From Phycisphaerales bacterium (GTDB lineage: Bacteria; Planctomycetota; Phycisphaerae; Sedimentisphaerales; Anaerobacaceae): a stretch of DNA of 64,000 nucleotides. Below are positions 9,531-19,281 of this stretch, piece by piece. Every line of letters starts with the position of its first letter. Position 1 is the first letter of the stretch. Below the pieces are notes generated by a model. That model did not search any database. It saw only the letters and a list, made by a program, of their open reading frames with translations, and was not told the DNA's origin. The stretch spans positions 1 through 64,000 of the forward strand of contig PMZJ01000014.1 of NCBI GenBank assembly GCA_003170415.1. Reading direction: 5' to 3'. The position numbers and the translations under genes were made by a program.

Positions 9531-9935
9531 TTAACCCTTTTGCTCAGTCCGGCGGGTAAGCTCCTTCATCGCCGCGCACTGAATGTCTTTGCCGTAAAGG
9601 TCTTTCTCGTCCACGGAGTAAACCGTCAGCGAGGAGCTGTCTATTTCGCTTTGCTGATTGCGACGAAGCACCTCATTGAAGCTGAGCCGGCGCATCGCAA
9701 CGTCGTTTTTGTCTTCGCCGTCGGTGTTTTCGATTACGCCCAGCAGAAAATCCATTTCGAGCATTTCCATGCCGCCGGCCAGGTTTCGCGCGTTCCTCGT
9801 CTTTTTTTCCATCGTCGCTTCTCCTGAAGTTTCTTCTGTTCCGCCCAGTTCAACAATCCTTGTTCCTGTGCTTTTACGGACTTCGAATTTTCTATCCCCG
9901 ATTCCAAATGCCATTTTTACATCCTCCAAAAACAA
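9531..9935 (-). CDS. Hypothetical protein, paralog of 8961..9506
   Basis: LAGGMEMLEMDFLLGVIENTDGEDKNDVAMRRLSFNEVLRR...VYSVDEKDLYGKDIQCAAMKELTRRT. Confidence 0.65.
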   Translation of the reverse strand: MFLEDVKMAFGIGDRKFEVRKSTGTRIVELGGTEETSGEATMEKKTRNARNLAGGMEMLEMDFLLGVIENTDGEDKNDVAMRRLSFNEVLRRNQQSEIDSSSLTVYSVDEKDLYGKDIQCAAMKELTRRTEQKG

Positions 9936-10078
9936 TACCTGCTCCCCCGGATTGCCGAGGCAACGTTGTTTTCATATTGCCCAGATTATACACCCGTGCC
10001 GGCAATCATACCAAACAAAATTTCAAACCTGCCGGTTCCCGGTTAGATTCTTTGCGTTGAGGGAAGAATTCTGGTATT

Positions 10079-10990
10079 TTGACGGTGATGGATGCGTTGG
10101 AACTTAATGGTGTGTGCAAATCGTTCGGGCAGGTTCGCGCGGTCGATAACCTGACGGCGAAGATTCCGGCGGGGAGCATTTATGGTTTTCTTGGGCCTAA
10201 CGGCGCGGGCAAGACCACGACTTTGCGGATGATTATGAGCATTATTCGTCCGGACGCCGGCAGCATAAGCGTATTCGGCAATAATTTAACCGAAAAGGCC
10301 AAGAGTCATATTGGTTATATGCCCGAAGAAAGAGGGCTTTATCGAAAAATGACGGTCAGCGGGATACTCGCCTTCTTCGGCGCTCTCAAGGGGCTGTCTT
10401 CGAGTGAGCTGGGCCGAGTTGTCCCGGCGTGGTTGAAGCGAATCGAGCTGAGCGACCGTGCGAATAAAAAAGTCGAGGATCTTTCGCGGGGTATGCATCA
10501 GAAGCTGCAATTCGCGGCGACGGTAATCAATGAGCCGGATTTGCTGATACTCGACGAGCCGTTTTCAGGGCTTGACCCGTTGAATCTTGATTTGCTCAAG
10601 GACATTATCCTTGAGATGAAGGGTAAAGGCAAAACCATCATTTTTTCCACGCACGATATGCACGGAGCGGAGACGCTTTGTGATTATATCCTGCTCATAA
10701 ACAAGGGCAAAATTATTCTCGACGGTAAACTGGGCGATATTCGTTCGCAGAAGGCGTCCAACGCTGTGATTGTCGAGGTCGAGGGTGAAACTGGTTTTAT
10801 AAAAACACTGCCAATGGTAACAAAGGTCGAGTCGCAGCAAAATACGCTGGAAATCACTCTCGGCAAAGGAGCCGACCCGCAGGAGCTGCTCAAGGCGATT
10901 GTGGGGAAGGTGCGCGTGCGGAAGTTCGAGGTTAAAATGCCGTCGCTGCACGAGATTTTCGTAACGCTGGTCGGAGCGAGCAATGCGTAA
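10079..10990 (+). CDS. ABC transporter ATP-binding protein (NatA-like)
   Basis: GFLGPNGAGKTTTLRMI, LSRGMHQKLQ, LLILDEPFSGLDP. Confidence 0.93.
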   Translation: MTVMDALELNGVCKSFGQVRAVDNLTAKIPAGSIYGFLGPNGAGKTTTLRMIMSIIRPDAGSISVFGNNLTEKAKSHIGYMPEERGLYRKMTVSGILAFFGALKGLSSSELGRVVPAWLKRIELSDRANKKVEDLSRGMHQKLQFAATVINEPDLLILDEPFSGLDPLNLDLLKDIILEMKGKGKTIIFSTHDMHGAETLCDYILLINKGKIILDGKLGDIRSQKASNAVIVEVEGETGFIKTLPMVTKVESQQNTLEITLGKGADPQELLKAIVGKVRVRKFEVKMPSLHEIFVTLVGASNA

Positions 10991-12251
10991 AATTATTGAA
11001 ATTGCCCGGCGTGAATACATCGATACCGTCAAGACCAGGACGTTTTTGCTTAGCTTATTGTTCACTCCCGTTCTTACTGTCGGCATAATTTACTTTACGA
11101 GCAGGATTTCCAGCGTTGAGGGCGGCCGGCCTCCGGTCAAAGTGGTCGTAACGGACTTATCAACGCAACTTGCGGGCGAAATAGAAGCTGCGCTCAGTAA
11201 ACACAACAAGTCAAATCCCAAAAGACAAATTATTTTTGAGTCGTTGCCTGCTAATGATGATGCTAACGCAATCGAAGAGCAGGGCAAGGCACAACTGCGT
11301 TCGGGCAGGACCGAGGCCTATATTGTTATTGACCAGAATATCATTGACGGGGCCGGCAGGGCGCATGTTTATACTTATAAGTCGAAGCCGACCACGATGG
11401 ACGCGACGTGGGCCGTCGAGGAATTTATCCGTAACGCCGTAGTCGCGCAAAGGTGCAAAGTCCGGAACGTTTCTCAAAAGCTTCTCGATGAGATTCGTAA
11501 TGTCCCAATCGAGCGGGTCGAGATTGGTGAAACGGCCAATGAGCAGCATGTGCAAAGCCAGGGTCAAACTACGGTCAAGATGATGGTCCCGTTCTTTTTC
11601 ATGTTTATGATATACATGGGAATCATGGGCATCGGCCAGCAGATGCTAAGCAGCGTAATTGAGGAGAAGAACTCGCGGATTATCGAAATGCTGCTTTCGG
11701 CGGTAAGCCCGTTCGAGCTTATGGCGGGCAAGATTTTCGGTCTGGGGGCAATCGGGCTGACAATTGTGGGCCTTTGGACTACAGTGTCTTACGGTTCGAT
11801 TGTATCGCAGGGCATCAGCGTGGATATTAGTGACAAGCTGCTGTTTTGCTTTGTGGTTTATTATATTCTCGGATTCCTTTTCTTTAGCGCACTGCTGGCA
11901 GCGATTGGCTCGGTTTGCAATACGCTCAAGGAGACGCAGGAGCTTATGATGCCCATAATTCTGATTATGGTGCTTCCGATGGTTGCGTGGTTCAAGCTCG
12001 TTCAAAGTCCCGACGGCATTTTTGCGAGGGTGCTATCTCTTGTTCCGCCCGTATCGCCGTTAGTGATGCCCCTGCGAATCTCCGCCGGCTCAAATGTCAG
12101 CAATATCGAAATTCTCGCTTCGGTGGGGTTATTGGCGGCATCAGTGCTTTTGATGATGTGGCTGGCAGGCAAGATTTTCAGGACAGGCATCCTGATGTAT
12201 GGCAAACGCCCATCGTTGCGTGAAATCTCCCGTTGGCTGCGAGCTACTTAA
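10983..12251 (+). CDS. ABC-2 type transporter permease (NatB-like)
   Basis: N-terminal IARREYIDTVKTRTFLLSLLFTP, EEKNSRIIEMLLSAVSPFELMAGKI, multiple TM; overlaps the ATPase gene. Confidence 0.9.
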   Translation: MRKIIEIARREYIDTVKTRTFLLSLLFTPVLTVGIIYFTSRISSVEGGRPPVKVVVTDLSTQLAGEIEAALSKHNKSNPKRQIIFESLPANDDANAIEEQGKAQLRSGRTEAYIVIDQNIIDGAGRAHVYTYKSKPTTMDATWAVEEFIRNAVVAQRCKVRNVSQKLLDEIRNVPIERVEIGETANEQHVQSQGQTTVKMMVPFFFMFMIYMGIMGIGQQMLSSVIEEKNSRIIEMLLSAVSPFELMAGKIFGLGAIGLTIVGLWTTVSYGSIVSQGISVDISDKLLFCFVVYYILGFLFFSALLAAIGSVCNTLKETQELMMPIILIMVLPMVAWFKLVQSPDGIFARVLSLVPPVSPLVMPLRISAGSNVSNIEILASVGLLAASVLLMMWLAGKIFRTGILMYGKRPSLREISRWLRAT

Positions 12252-12282
12252 ACTGATAGCCCGCGAAAACGCGATTCCACAT

Positions 12283-13017
12283 TTATCGTTGCTTCACTAT
12301 TGCGTCCGGGCCACGGATGTAATTTGGCGTAAGGGTAAGAGGGTCGGCGAATTGGCATTGCAGGGCAAGTTGCCAGCCGAGGCGGTGAATGTTGGCGGCG
12401 GATGGGTTCCAGAACTTTTCATCAAGCACGCGAATGTTTTTGTGGGCGAAGTTATCTTTGTAGAAAACCAGGCCTTCGCCAATCAGGGCGGTCGGTTTGT
12501 CGGAAAACCGAGCGAGAAATTCTTCTGCGGTAATTAGAGAATCAGGTAGAATCTTATGCCAGTTCACGTCGCTCGTGGCTCGTGACCCGTGACTCGGTTT
12601 GTCGTAAACTGCGATGAAGAACTGGCCTCGTTTGGCGTCGAGTATTACACCAAGTCGTTGGGAGTTGTCCTGAGGGCTTACATTAGCGGCGATGCAATCG
12701 AGGGTATCGACGGCGACGATTTTGGCGTTATTGGCTAATGCAATTGTTTTAGCGATGGTTACCGCGATACGCAGGCCTGTGAAGCTGCCTGGGCCTGCGG
12801 AGATATAGACGTGCTCGATTTGGTCCGGCTTTTTGTTGAACTGGTTCAGTAGGCCGACAATTGCGGGGAAAATCTCTGCGCTGTGTCTCATCGGGCCGGA
12901 GAAGTGGCTCTTGGCCAGGAGCTTGTCGCCCTGGGCGAGCGCGACCGAACCCAGCCGGCCGCTGGTCTCGATGGCCAGTATGAGAGGATTATCGAAATTG
13001 CCTGTATTTGTCGCCAC
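12283..13017 (-). CDS. tsaB: tRNA threonylcarbamoyladenosine biosynthesis protein TsaB
   Basis: LAIETSGRLGSVALAQGDKLL, HVYISAGPGSFTGLRIAVTIAKTIA. Confidence 0.9.
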   Translation of the reverse strand: MATNTGNFDNPLILAIETSGRLGSVALAQGDKLLAKSHFSGPMRHSAEIFPAIVGLLNQFNKKPDQIEHVYISAGPGSFTGLRIAVTIAKTIALANNAKIVAVDTLDCIAANVSPQDNSQRLGVILDAKRGQFFIAVYDKPSHGSRATSDVNWHKILPDSLITAEEFLARFSDKPTALIGEGLVFYKDNFAHKNIRVLDEKFWNPSAANIHRLGWQLALQCQFADPLTLTPNYIRGPDAIVKQR

Positions 13018-13081
13018 TATGGTTTTACACCCTTAATTAAAAAGAATAGCCAGACGGGATAATACACGACAACCGAGGTCA

Positions 13082-13123
13082 AATCAAAAAAAAACAGGCC
13101 CGGAGGTTTTTTCTCCGGGCCTG
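13082..13123 (-). terminator. Rho-independent terminator for 13194..13829
   Basis: caggcccggag(13095-13105)/ctccgggcctg(13113-13123), A-tract 13082-13094 (T-tract on minus strand). Confidence 0.85.
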
Positions 13124-13193
13124 AAATTCATCGAAACCGTTGCTCTTTCACTAAGGCCGTCTCATTACTTAATGATGGCGGGGTATCGTGAAA

Positions 13194-13829
13194 TTATTTC
13201 TTGTCGTTAGGATCCTTTGGTTGATTCGGTTCCATTTGGTTCGGGTCTCTCTTGTGATGATGCCCCTTGCCCTTTTCACCATTTTCGGCGGCGAGCTTTG
13301 TTTTATTCGGCTCGGCGGGCTTATTCACGTCGGCCGGCTTATTGATATCGGCGAATGTGCCGAAATCACTTGCACTGATGACGGTGGCCTTGTTCGGCTC
13401 AGCCGGTTTGTTGGGCTCAACGCTGTTCGGGTCTTTCTTGTGATGATGACCTTTGCCTTTTTTGCCATTTTCACCATTCTCGGCGGCGAGCTTTGTTTTA
13501 TTCGGCTCTGCCGGCTTGTTTACATCGGCGGGCTTGTTTGCCTCGGCTAAAGTGCCGAAATCGCTTGCGCTGATGATGGTGGCCTTGTTCGGGTCCTTAT
13601 CGCAACCCTTTTTGTTGGGGTCCTTATCTTTGTCGCAACCTTTGCTCTTGTCCGCTTCCGTATATTTGCTGAAATCGACGACGCCGATGGTGACCTTGTT
13701 TGGTTCAGCGGGTTTGTTGGCGTCGCCGGGTTTATTGGCGTCAACTGTTGCCGCGAGGCAGTTAGTCGCGACAAAGGCGACAGCTACAACTGCCAATACA
13801 GTTAGAAGTGTTCTTGTGTTCATTCCCAT
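13194..13829 (-). CDS. Secreted low-complexity repeat protein (NKPADVNKPAEPNK / GHHHK repeats)
   Basis: Signal peptide-like N-terminus; duplicated segment NKPADVNKPAEPNKTKLAAENGE(NG)KKGKGHHHKKDPN. Confidence 0.75.
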   Translation of the reverse strand: MGMNTRTLLTVLAVVAVAFVATNCLAATVDANKPGDANKPAEPNKVTIGVVDFSKYTEADKSKGCDKDKDPNKKGCDKDPNKATIISASDFGTLAEANKPADVNKPAEPNKTKLAAENGENGKKGKGHHHKKDPNSVEPNKPAEPNKATVISASDFGTFADINKPADVNKPAEPNKTKLAAENGEKGKGHHHKRDPNQMEPNQPKDPNDKK

Positions 13830-14183
13830 ATCCTTAACAATCTTGAGTAAAGTTTAGCCCGAATCGGCTCAGACACGTCCGAGAATCATATACTTTTTTC
13901 AGGTGGGAGCAATAAAAATCCGAAAATTTCAGAGGTTTTTTTCTGATAGTCGGTATCAGGGCGGGCAAACCCGCGTTTTTAAGCCAAAAATCGGGTTTTG
14001 ACAGATGTCCTGGGGGCAGAAAGGAAAACCCTGTAATCATAAAATCATCGAAAAATAATCCACATTAGTTGCGGGATGGCGTCAGGCGGTTTTTGGGACT
14101 CGGCGGAAGCGGGCGAAAAAGAAACCAGTGCCAATCAGTAAAATGGAGGCGGGTCAATTGCACGCTGTTGTGCAAGAGGGACA

Positions 14184-14696
14184 TCAGCGGCTGATTTTAC
14201 TCAATAAATCTTTCCTGGCCTGGACACGCAGCTTGGCGTTCTCATAGCATCTTTTTTCATCCGCTGTCTGGGGCAATATCGGGGGCACAGGACAGGGGTG
14301 TTTATCTTTATCAAGCGCCACAAAAGTCAGATGAGCCGTCGTGGCTCTAACCTGTTTAGCGGTGTAAGGGTCTTCGCGAATGACCTGCACGCCGACTTCC
14401 ATTGAAGTATGGCCGACGTAATTGACAGCGGCCTTCAGCACAACGTGGTCGCCGACACAAATCGGCTCTCTGAACGAGAGCGAATCGATGCTTGCCGTTA
14501 CGACCTCTTTGCCGCAATGCCTCTGGGCGGCCATTGACGCGACCATATCAATCCAGGCCACAATCGCTCCGCCAAAAGCGGTTCCGCAAGGATTGGCCTG
14601 ATTAGGCATCAACAAATACCTGCTCTCAACGGCACTATCGGATGGTTTTTTGCCTTCCATGCAGAGTATTTTAACCGTAGATTCCACAGATGACAC
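14184..14696 (-). CDS. Acyl-CoA thioesterase, hot-dog fold (YciA-like)
   Basis: LMPNQANPCGTAFGGAIVAWIDMVASMAAQRHC...VTASIDSLSFREPICVGDHV. Confidence 0.88.
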   Translation of the reverse strand: MSSVESTVKILCMEGKKPSDSAVESRYLLMPNQANPCGTAFGGAIVAWIDMVASMAAQRHCGKEVVTASIDSLSFREPICVGDHVVLKAAVNYVGHTSMEVGVQVIREDPYTAKQVRATTAHLTFVALDKDKHPCPVPPILPQTADEKRCYENAKLRVQARKDLLSKISR

Positions 14697-14758
14697 AGAG
14701 AATTCTTATTTTTTGACGCAGATTGCGCTGATTACGCTGTTTTTTTAGACACAGATTC

Positions 14759-14795
14759 AACCCGTGAGATGGCGGCTTTGCCTATCTCACGGGTT
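14759..14795. repeat. Palindromic hairpin repeat
   Basis: aacccgtgaga(14759-14769)/tctcacgggtt(14785-14795). Confidence 0.7.
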
Positions 14796-14901
14796 TAACG
14801 CCGATTTGCGCTGTTGAATAAGCTACGGGAACTGCATATAATGGCAAAAACAGGCGGTGTTTGGCGGTTTATGCATAATTGTTGGGCAGTAAAAAGAAAT
14901 T

Positions 14902-15282
14902 ATGAATAGCGAAAGCCAAGAAGTGAAGAGATTATTTAGTGAGTTGTGCGAGCGATCAAAACATTCTTTCCCGAAACACCGTCAATCGCTCGACGCACCA
15001 TCAAAACAGGGTGTATACATCATTCGAAAAGAAAAGACTGTTCTTCATATAGGTAGAACCCTGCGAGGCAAGGATGGCCTCTATCAGCGGCTTAAAAATC
15101 ATCTTCATAGCTCATCTTCATTTACGAATAATCACCTGCAAGGTAAAGGAGCAATCCTGCGGGAAGATGGATATACATATCAGTATATTGAAGAAAAAGC
15201 CCCGAGGAAAAGAGCGCTTCTTGAAGCTTATGCTACTGGGATACTATGTCCCGAGTACTTAGGATTGGTAGAGAAAATTTAA
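14902..15282 (+). CDS. GIY-YIG-like domain protein
   Basis: GVYIIRKEKTVLHIGRTLRGKDGLYQRLKNHLHSSSSF. Confidence 0.6.
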   Translation: MNSESQEVKRLFSELCERSKHSFPKHRQSLDAPSKQGVYIIRKEKTVLHIGRTLRGKDGLYQRLKNHLHSSSSFTNNHLQGKGAILREDGYTYQYIEEKAPRKRALLEAYATGILCPEYLGLVEKI

Positions 15283-15742
15283 GCTTCCTAATAAATAGCT
15301 CTTGAAAGCAGATACTATTTCGTCAGGGTCAGGATGCGTATTGAACAAGCCCTTCGATTCCGCTCAGGACATGTCCTTCGCTGAGTCCATTCTTAAAAAC
15401 TCACAAGAAAACAAGCCAAAAGCAAAAAAAGCGGCACAGCCCCTTCTTGAAGTAAATTCCTGAAAATCCTTGTTATTGGGCTAAAAACGAGGGTTTTTAG
15501 CGATCCTCGTGTTTTGTAAATAGCTAACCGTAAAAAATATTCATTTTTTTACTAAAAACAATTTGACATTTAGGATGATACATATAAAATCGCAGTAATA
15601 GTTAGGTTAGTAAATAACAACTAACAGGCAGAAGTTAGAAGGCAGAAGCGAAAAGGCAGCCGACGGGGACGGAGTGTAGTTGGATTGCGGATTGTTGATT
15701 GCAGATTGCGGATTGAGATTTCGGATTGTAAGGAGAAGTGAT

Positions 15743-16222
15743 ATGGCCAGGAGCAGGACCTTTCAAAAGATTAGCAGGGGGAACAAAGCGGAAGCGGATT
15801 TCAAGGACAGGATAGAGCTTCTGCGAAGCAGAGTGGGTCTGCTGACAGGAAAAGACCGTGCACTGATGAAAATATACCTTGAAAACTCCGGCACATTTAG
15901 CCAAATGGCGAGAATAGCGAGCGTGAACGAGGCGAACATCGCAAGGCGGATTCACAAGCTGGTTCGCCGGCTTTTAGACGGTCAATATATCACCTGCCTG
16001 CGGAATCGCGACGAATTTACACAAGAGCAAATCGAAATGGCGAGGGACTATTTTGTGGATGGACTGGCTATGGGGGAAATAGCCGACAGACACGAGATTA
16101 CGTATTACCAGGTGAGGAAGACGATGCGAAAAATTCAGCGGCTCACATACATATCAGATATTGCTGCCCCCGCAGTTTTGCTTCGCAAAACCAGGCGCGG
16201 GGACAAATCAAAGGAGGATTGA
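15743..16222 (+). CDS. Helix-turn-helix protein, first gene of orphan terminase-like locus
   Basis: RBS aaggagaag before ATG 15743; GKDRALMKIYLENSGTFSQMARIASVNEANIARRIHKL and MGEIADRHEITYYQVRKTM. Confidence 0.7.
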   Translation: MARSRTFQKISRGNKAEADFKDRIELLRSRVGLLTGKDRALMKIYLENSGTFSQMARIASVNEANIARRIHKLVRRLLDGQYITCLRNRDEFTQEQIEMARDYFVDGLAMGEIADRHEITYYQVRKTMRKIQRLTYISDIAAPAVLLRKTRRGDKSKED

Positions 16223-16225
16223 GCG

Positions 16226-16879
16226 ATGCGAAAGTTTTCCGTGGCAAAACAATTCGAGATTAATCCGCAAAGAAGCGAGCGCGTTACGACGGTGATGCGA
16301 ATGTTCGGCGTGGGAATCGACCGGCTGAAAGACCAGCGCACGACGCACGCCTGCACAGTCGAGGTCAAGGATGGGGATATCGTTTACATAACCGGGCCTT
16401 CCGGTGCGGGCAAAAGCGTGCTGCTGTGGGAAATGCAAACGATGGTAGCGGACGATGACAAAATCGTTATCGAGCAGATAGCTTTGCCTTCGGACAGGGC
16501 GGCGATAGATTGCGTGGGTGGGAAGGGGACGATTGACGGATTGTCCCTGCTGAGCTACGCGGGGTTGAGCGACGTGTTTTGTATGCTCAATGCGCCGGCG
16601 AATCTGAGCGAGGGACAGAAATACCGCTTTCGGCTGGCCTGCGCGCTGGCTTCGGGCAGGAAGTTCATATTCGCAGACGAATTCTGCAGCAATCTGGACC
16701 GAATTACCGCGGGCGTCATCGCATACAACGTCCGCAGGTTCGCCAAGCACAACGGCGTTACGTTTTTCCTCGCGTCGGCTCACGAGGACATATTGGCGGA
16801 TTTGCAGCCGGATGTGCTCGTCGTAAAAAACTTCACGGGCGAAGCGGAAGTCACATATAAGGGCAAAAGTAAAAAGTAA
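16226..16879 (+). CDS. Stand-alone ABC-type ATPase (no permease)
   Basis: Walker A ITGPSGAGKSVL, signature NLSEGQKYRFRLACAL, Walker B KFIFADEF, His-switch region LASAHED. Confidence 0.85.
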   Translation: MRKFSVAKQFEINPQRSERVTTVMRMFGVGIDRLKDQRTTHACTVEVKDGDIVYITGPSGAGKSVLLWEMQTMVADDDKIVIEQIALPSDRAAIDCVGGKGTIDGLSLLSYAGLSDVFCMLNAPANLSEGQKYRFRLACALASGRKFIFADEFCSNLDRITAGVIAYNVRRFAKHNGVTFFLASAHEDILADLQPDVLVVKNFTGEAEVTYKGKSKK

Positions 16880-16895
16880 AAGGGAAAAAGTAAAA

Positions 16896-17654
16896 ATGGA
16901 AATGTGTACGGTGGCGAGAAATCTTGAGATTGTGCGGGGGACGAGGGCGGATTACGAATCGCTTTCGCATTATCATTACCGCGAGCCGAATATGGGGCCA
17001 TACGCGGCGATTTTCGCGTTGAGGGGCAGTTTTAGAACCGCGGAACGATTGCAGACCGTGGGCGTGATTGTTTATTCGATGCCGACGGCGGGTGCGCAGA
17101 TGCGAAACTTCGCTACGGGCGAGTGTTTCGCCGGGCTGGATAAGGGTACACGTCTCAAGCTCATCAACAAGAACATCCGCACAATAAGCAGGGTGATTAT
17201 CGAGCCGAGGTTTCGCTCGCTGGGGCTTGCGGTCCGATTAGTTAAAGAAACGATGCCCATTATGAATGTCCCCTTTGTCGAGGCGCTGGCGGTGATGGGC
17301 AGGGCGAACCCGTTTTTTGAAAAGGCGGGTATGACCCGGTATGAGAATGACCCCCAGGCAGGCCTGGGGGCTAAACGGCTGATTGAGGCGTTCAGCGCGG
17401 TCGGCGTAAATGAGCAGGATTTAATTGACCCGGCGATTGTCCAGCAAAAGCTGGACAAGCTGAGGACAGAAGACGGAGGACAGAAGGCGGATTTTGTCGA
17501 AGAAGAAATGACGAGATTCCTTCAAAGCTATGGCCAAAGACGACTTATGCAGCCCGGCATCGTTCGCACAAGATTCGTCCTCAGCAAACTCACCGACAGG
17601 CCAGTGTATTATTTGTGGAAAAACCCGAACCTTCAATTGATTATTGATGATTGA
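16896..17654 (+). CDS. GNAT-like acetyltransferase domain protein
   Basis: ISRVIIEPRFRSLGLAVRLVKETMP...VPFVEALAVMGRANPFFEKAGM. Confidence 0.7.
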   Translation: MEMCTVARNLEIVRGTRADYESLSHYHYREPNMGPYAAIFALRGSFRTAERLQTVGVIVYSMPTAGAQMRNFATGECFAGLDKGTRLKLINKNIRTISRVIIEPRFRSLGLAVRLVKETMPIMNVPFVEALAVMGRANPFFEKAGMTRYENDPQAGLGAKRLIEAFSAVGVNEQDLIDPAIVQQKLDKLRTEDGGQKADFVEEEMTRFLQSYGQRRLMQPGIVRTRFVLSKLTDRPVYYLWKNPNLQLIIDD

Positions 17655-17668
17655 TTATTGGAAATTTT

Positions 17669-18322
17669 ATGAAGCACATAACACAGGCAATCGCATTGAA
17701 TAAACTTGTCGCGCATCCGGATAATCCCAACGTGATGAGCGATGCGACATTTCGCAAGCTGGTTCGCAATATCGAGCGGACGGGACTTTATGAGCCGATT
17801 GTCGTCAGGCCTCATCCCGACGAGAAAGACCATTCCGCCACGGCGGATAAATTCCAGATTATCAATGGCCATCACCGCGTAAAAGCTTTGGAGCGACTGG
17901 GGCGTAAAGAGGCGGATTGCGTCATCTGGGACGTGGACGATGAGCAGACGAGCATTTTGCTGACGACGCTGAATCGCTTGGCCGGCTCGGATACGCTCGC
18001 GAAGAAGATAGAATTGCTGAAAAAACTTACGGAGCGGATGGGAACAGCCCAGCTTGCCAAGTTACTCCCTCAGACGGCTAAGCAGATTGAACGGCTGACA
18101 AACCTGAAACTGTCCATCTCGCCCATCAAGGCCCAGGCGGAACAGTTTGCCATACCGATTGTGTTTTTTGTAACAAAGCAGCAGCAGGAGATTATCGAGA
18201 ATGCGATTGAGACAGCAGCGGGGGGCACTCGGAATGACAAACAGTCAAAGGCGCAGCGAAGGGCTGTGGCGATTACGGAAATAGCAGGCCAGTTTATGGA
18301 GGGCGAAAAATGCCGGATGTAA
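17669..18322 (+). CDS. ParB/Srx-fold N-terminal domain protein
   Basis: NKLVAHPDNPNVMSDATFRKLVRNIERTGLYEPIVVRPH...FQIINGHHRVKALERLGRKEADCVIW; ORF opens at 17651. Confidence 0.85.
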   Translation: MKHITQAIALNKLVAHPDNPNVMSDATFRKLVRNIERTGLYEPIVVRPHPDEKDHSATADKFQIINGHHRVKALERLGRKEADCVIWDVDDEQTSILLTTLNRLAGSDTLAKKIELLKKLTERMGTAQLAKLLPQTAKQIERLTNLKLSISPIKAQAEQFAIPIVFFVTKQQQEIIENAIETAAGGTRNDKQSKAQRRAVAITEIAGQFMEGEKCRM

Positions 18323-18747
18323 AACAACTTACAAAAAACGGTTCGACAAAGCTCACCGCAAGGCAACTTGCGGTGATTGATGATTTGTTTGCGGGCGAAC
18401 TCAATGAGCAGCAGGTTTTTGAAAAGCACAGGATTAACAAACGCGTTTACGATAAATGGCTGACAGAGGAGAATTTCGCGGGCGAGTTTGACCGGCGAGT
18501 GAAGTCAGCCCATCGGCAAAGCGAACTGATAATCGCAAGATTCGCGACCGTGGCCGCGGCCAAATTGGTGCAGTTGACCGAATCAACGAATCCCGAAACC
18601 GCCCGCAAGGCCTGCTTAGACGTCATCAACTATCTGCGGCAAAACAACCAGTCCTCGCCGGCCGAACAAACTGAAAACGAGCAACCGCCAGACCTCCCGC
18701 CGGAACTCGCAAGTCGGTTATTAGCTGCCCTGGCCGCGAGCGAATAA
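18310..18747 (+). CDS. Phage terminase small subunit-like HTH protein
   Basis: LTARQLAVIDDLFAGELNEQQVFEKHRINKRVYDKWLTEENFAGEFDRRV. Confidence 0.6.
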   Translation: MPDVKQLTKNGSTKLTARQLAVIDDLFAGELNEQQVFEKHRINKRVYDKWLTEENFAGEFDRRVKSAHRQSELIIARFATVAAAKLVQLTESTNPETARKACLDVINYLRQNNQSSPAEQTENEQPPDLPPELASRLLAALAASE

Positions 18748-18754
18748 AAAAACG

Positions 18755-18807
18755 AAGGGAGGCACTCGCTCTTTTAGGGTACTCATAATTTGTGAGCGGT
18801 CTCCCTT
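18755..18807. repeat. Hairpin H1
   Basis: aagggag(18755-18761)/ctccctt(18801-18807) with inner cgctc(18767-18771)/gagcg(18794-18798). Confidence 0.6.
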
Positions 18808-18988
18808 GTATTATCATCGCCTTCTGATTTTCGCTTCTTTGAGGCCTTATGCCTTGCGGACCCGCGAGTCCCATCACCATCCTCCACAGAAAGTATATGA
18901 CAGGATTCGGCAAAAGCAAAAAATATCGCGTGCGATTTGCAGAAAATTTGAATGGAATATTATCGGGCGGGGACAATACGAAATAAAA

Positions 18989-19052
18989 AAAGAGAGACGT
19001 AGGCCCAGAATGTCTCGCCCTCGCTTTCTTCCAAAGGGCACCGTCTCTCTTT
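18989..19052. repeat. Hairpin H2 with nested inner stem
   Basis: aaagagagacg(18989-18999)/cgtctctcttt(19042-19052); inner gccct/agggc. Confidence 0.7.
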
Positions 19053-19281
19053 ACGAAAAACTTTTTAGCATTAACCCTGCACCTATTTTGGAATCAACAC
19101 AGGTTTCCGCACCCTTCGGTACGGCAAATCCGACATCCCAAAACAGGCGCGGGGTGTTCATCCACTTACAATATACGTTTTATTTTCAGTTGGCCAAAAT
19201 CAATGCAGCAGAAATTTTTTGAGCAGGCGGGCGATTCCCGTTATAATCAGCCACTCGGCGAAATAGCCGGAAAGGAAAGAA

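Noticed and set aside
14759-14795. Hairpin as a rho-independent terminator
   Set aside because: No T-tract on either side; more like a dispersed palindromic repeat between divergent genes.
14902-15282. First GIY-YIG-like gene as a second copy of the repeat-bounded element
   Set aside because: Flanks do not contain the TGTCATTCCGAG arms and the protein is of a different subtype.
15650-15735. Short tandem ttgcggattg repeats as a CRISPR-like or iteron array
   Set aside because: Only a few degenerate units with no regular spacers; looks like simple dispersed repeat upstream of the HTH gene.
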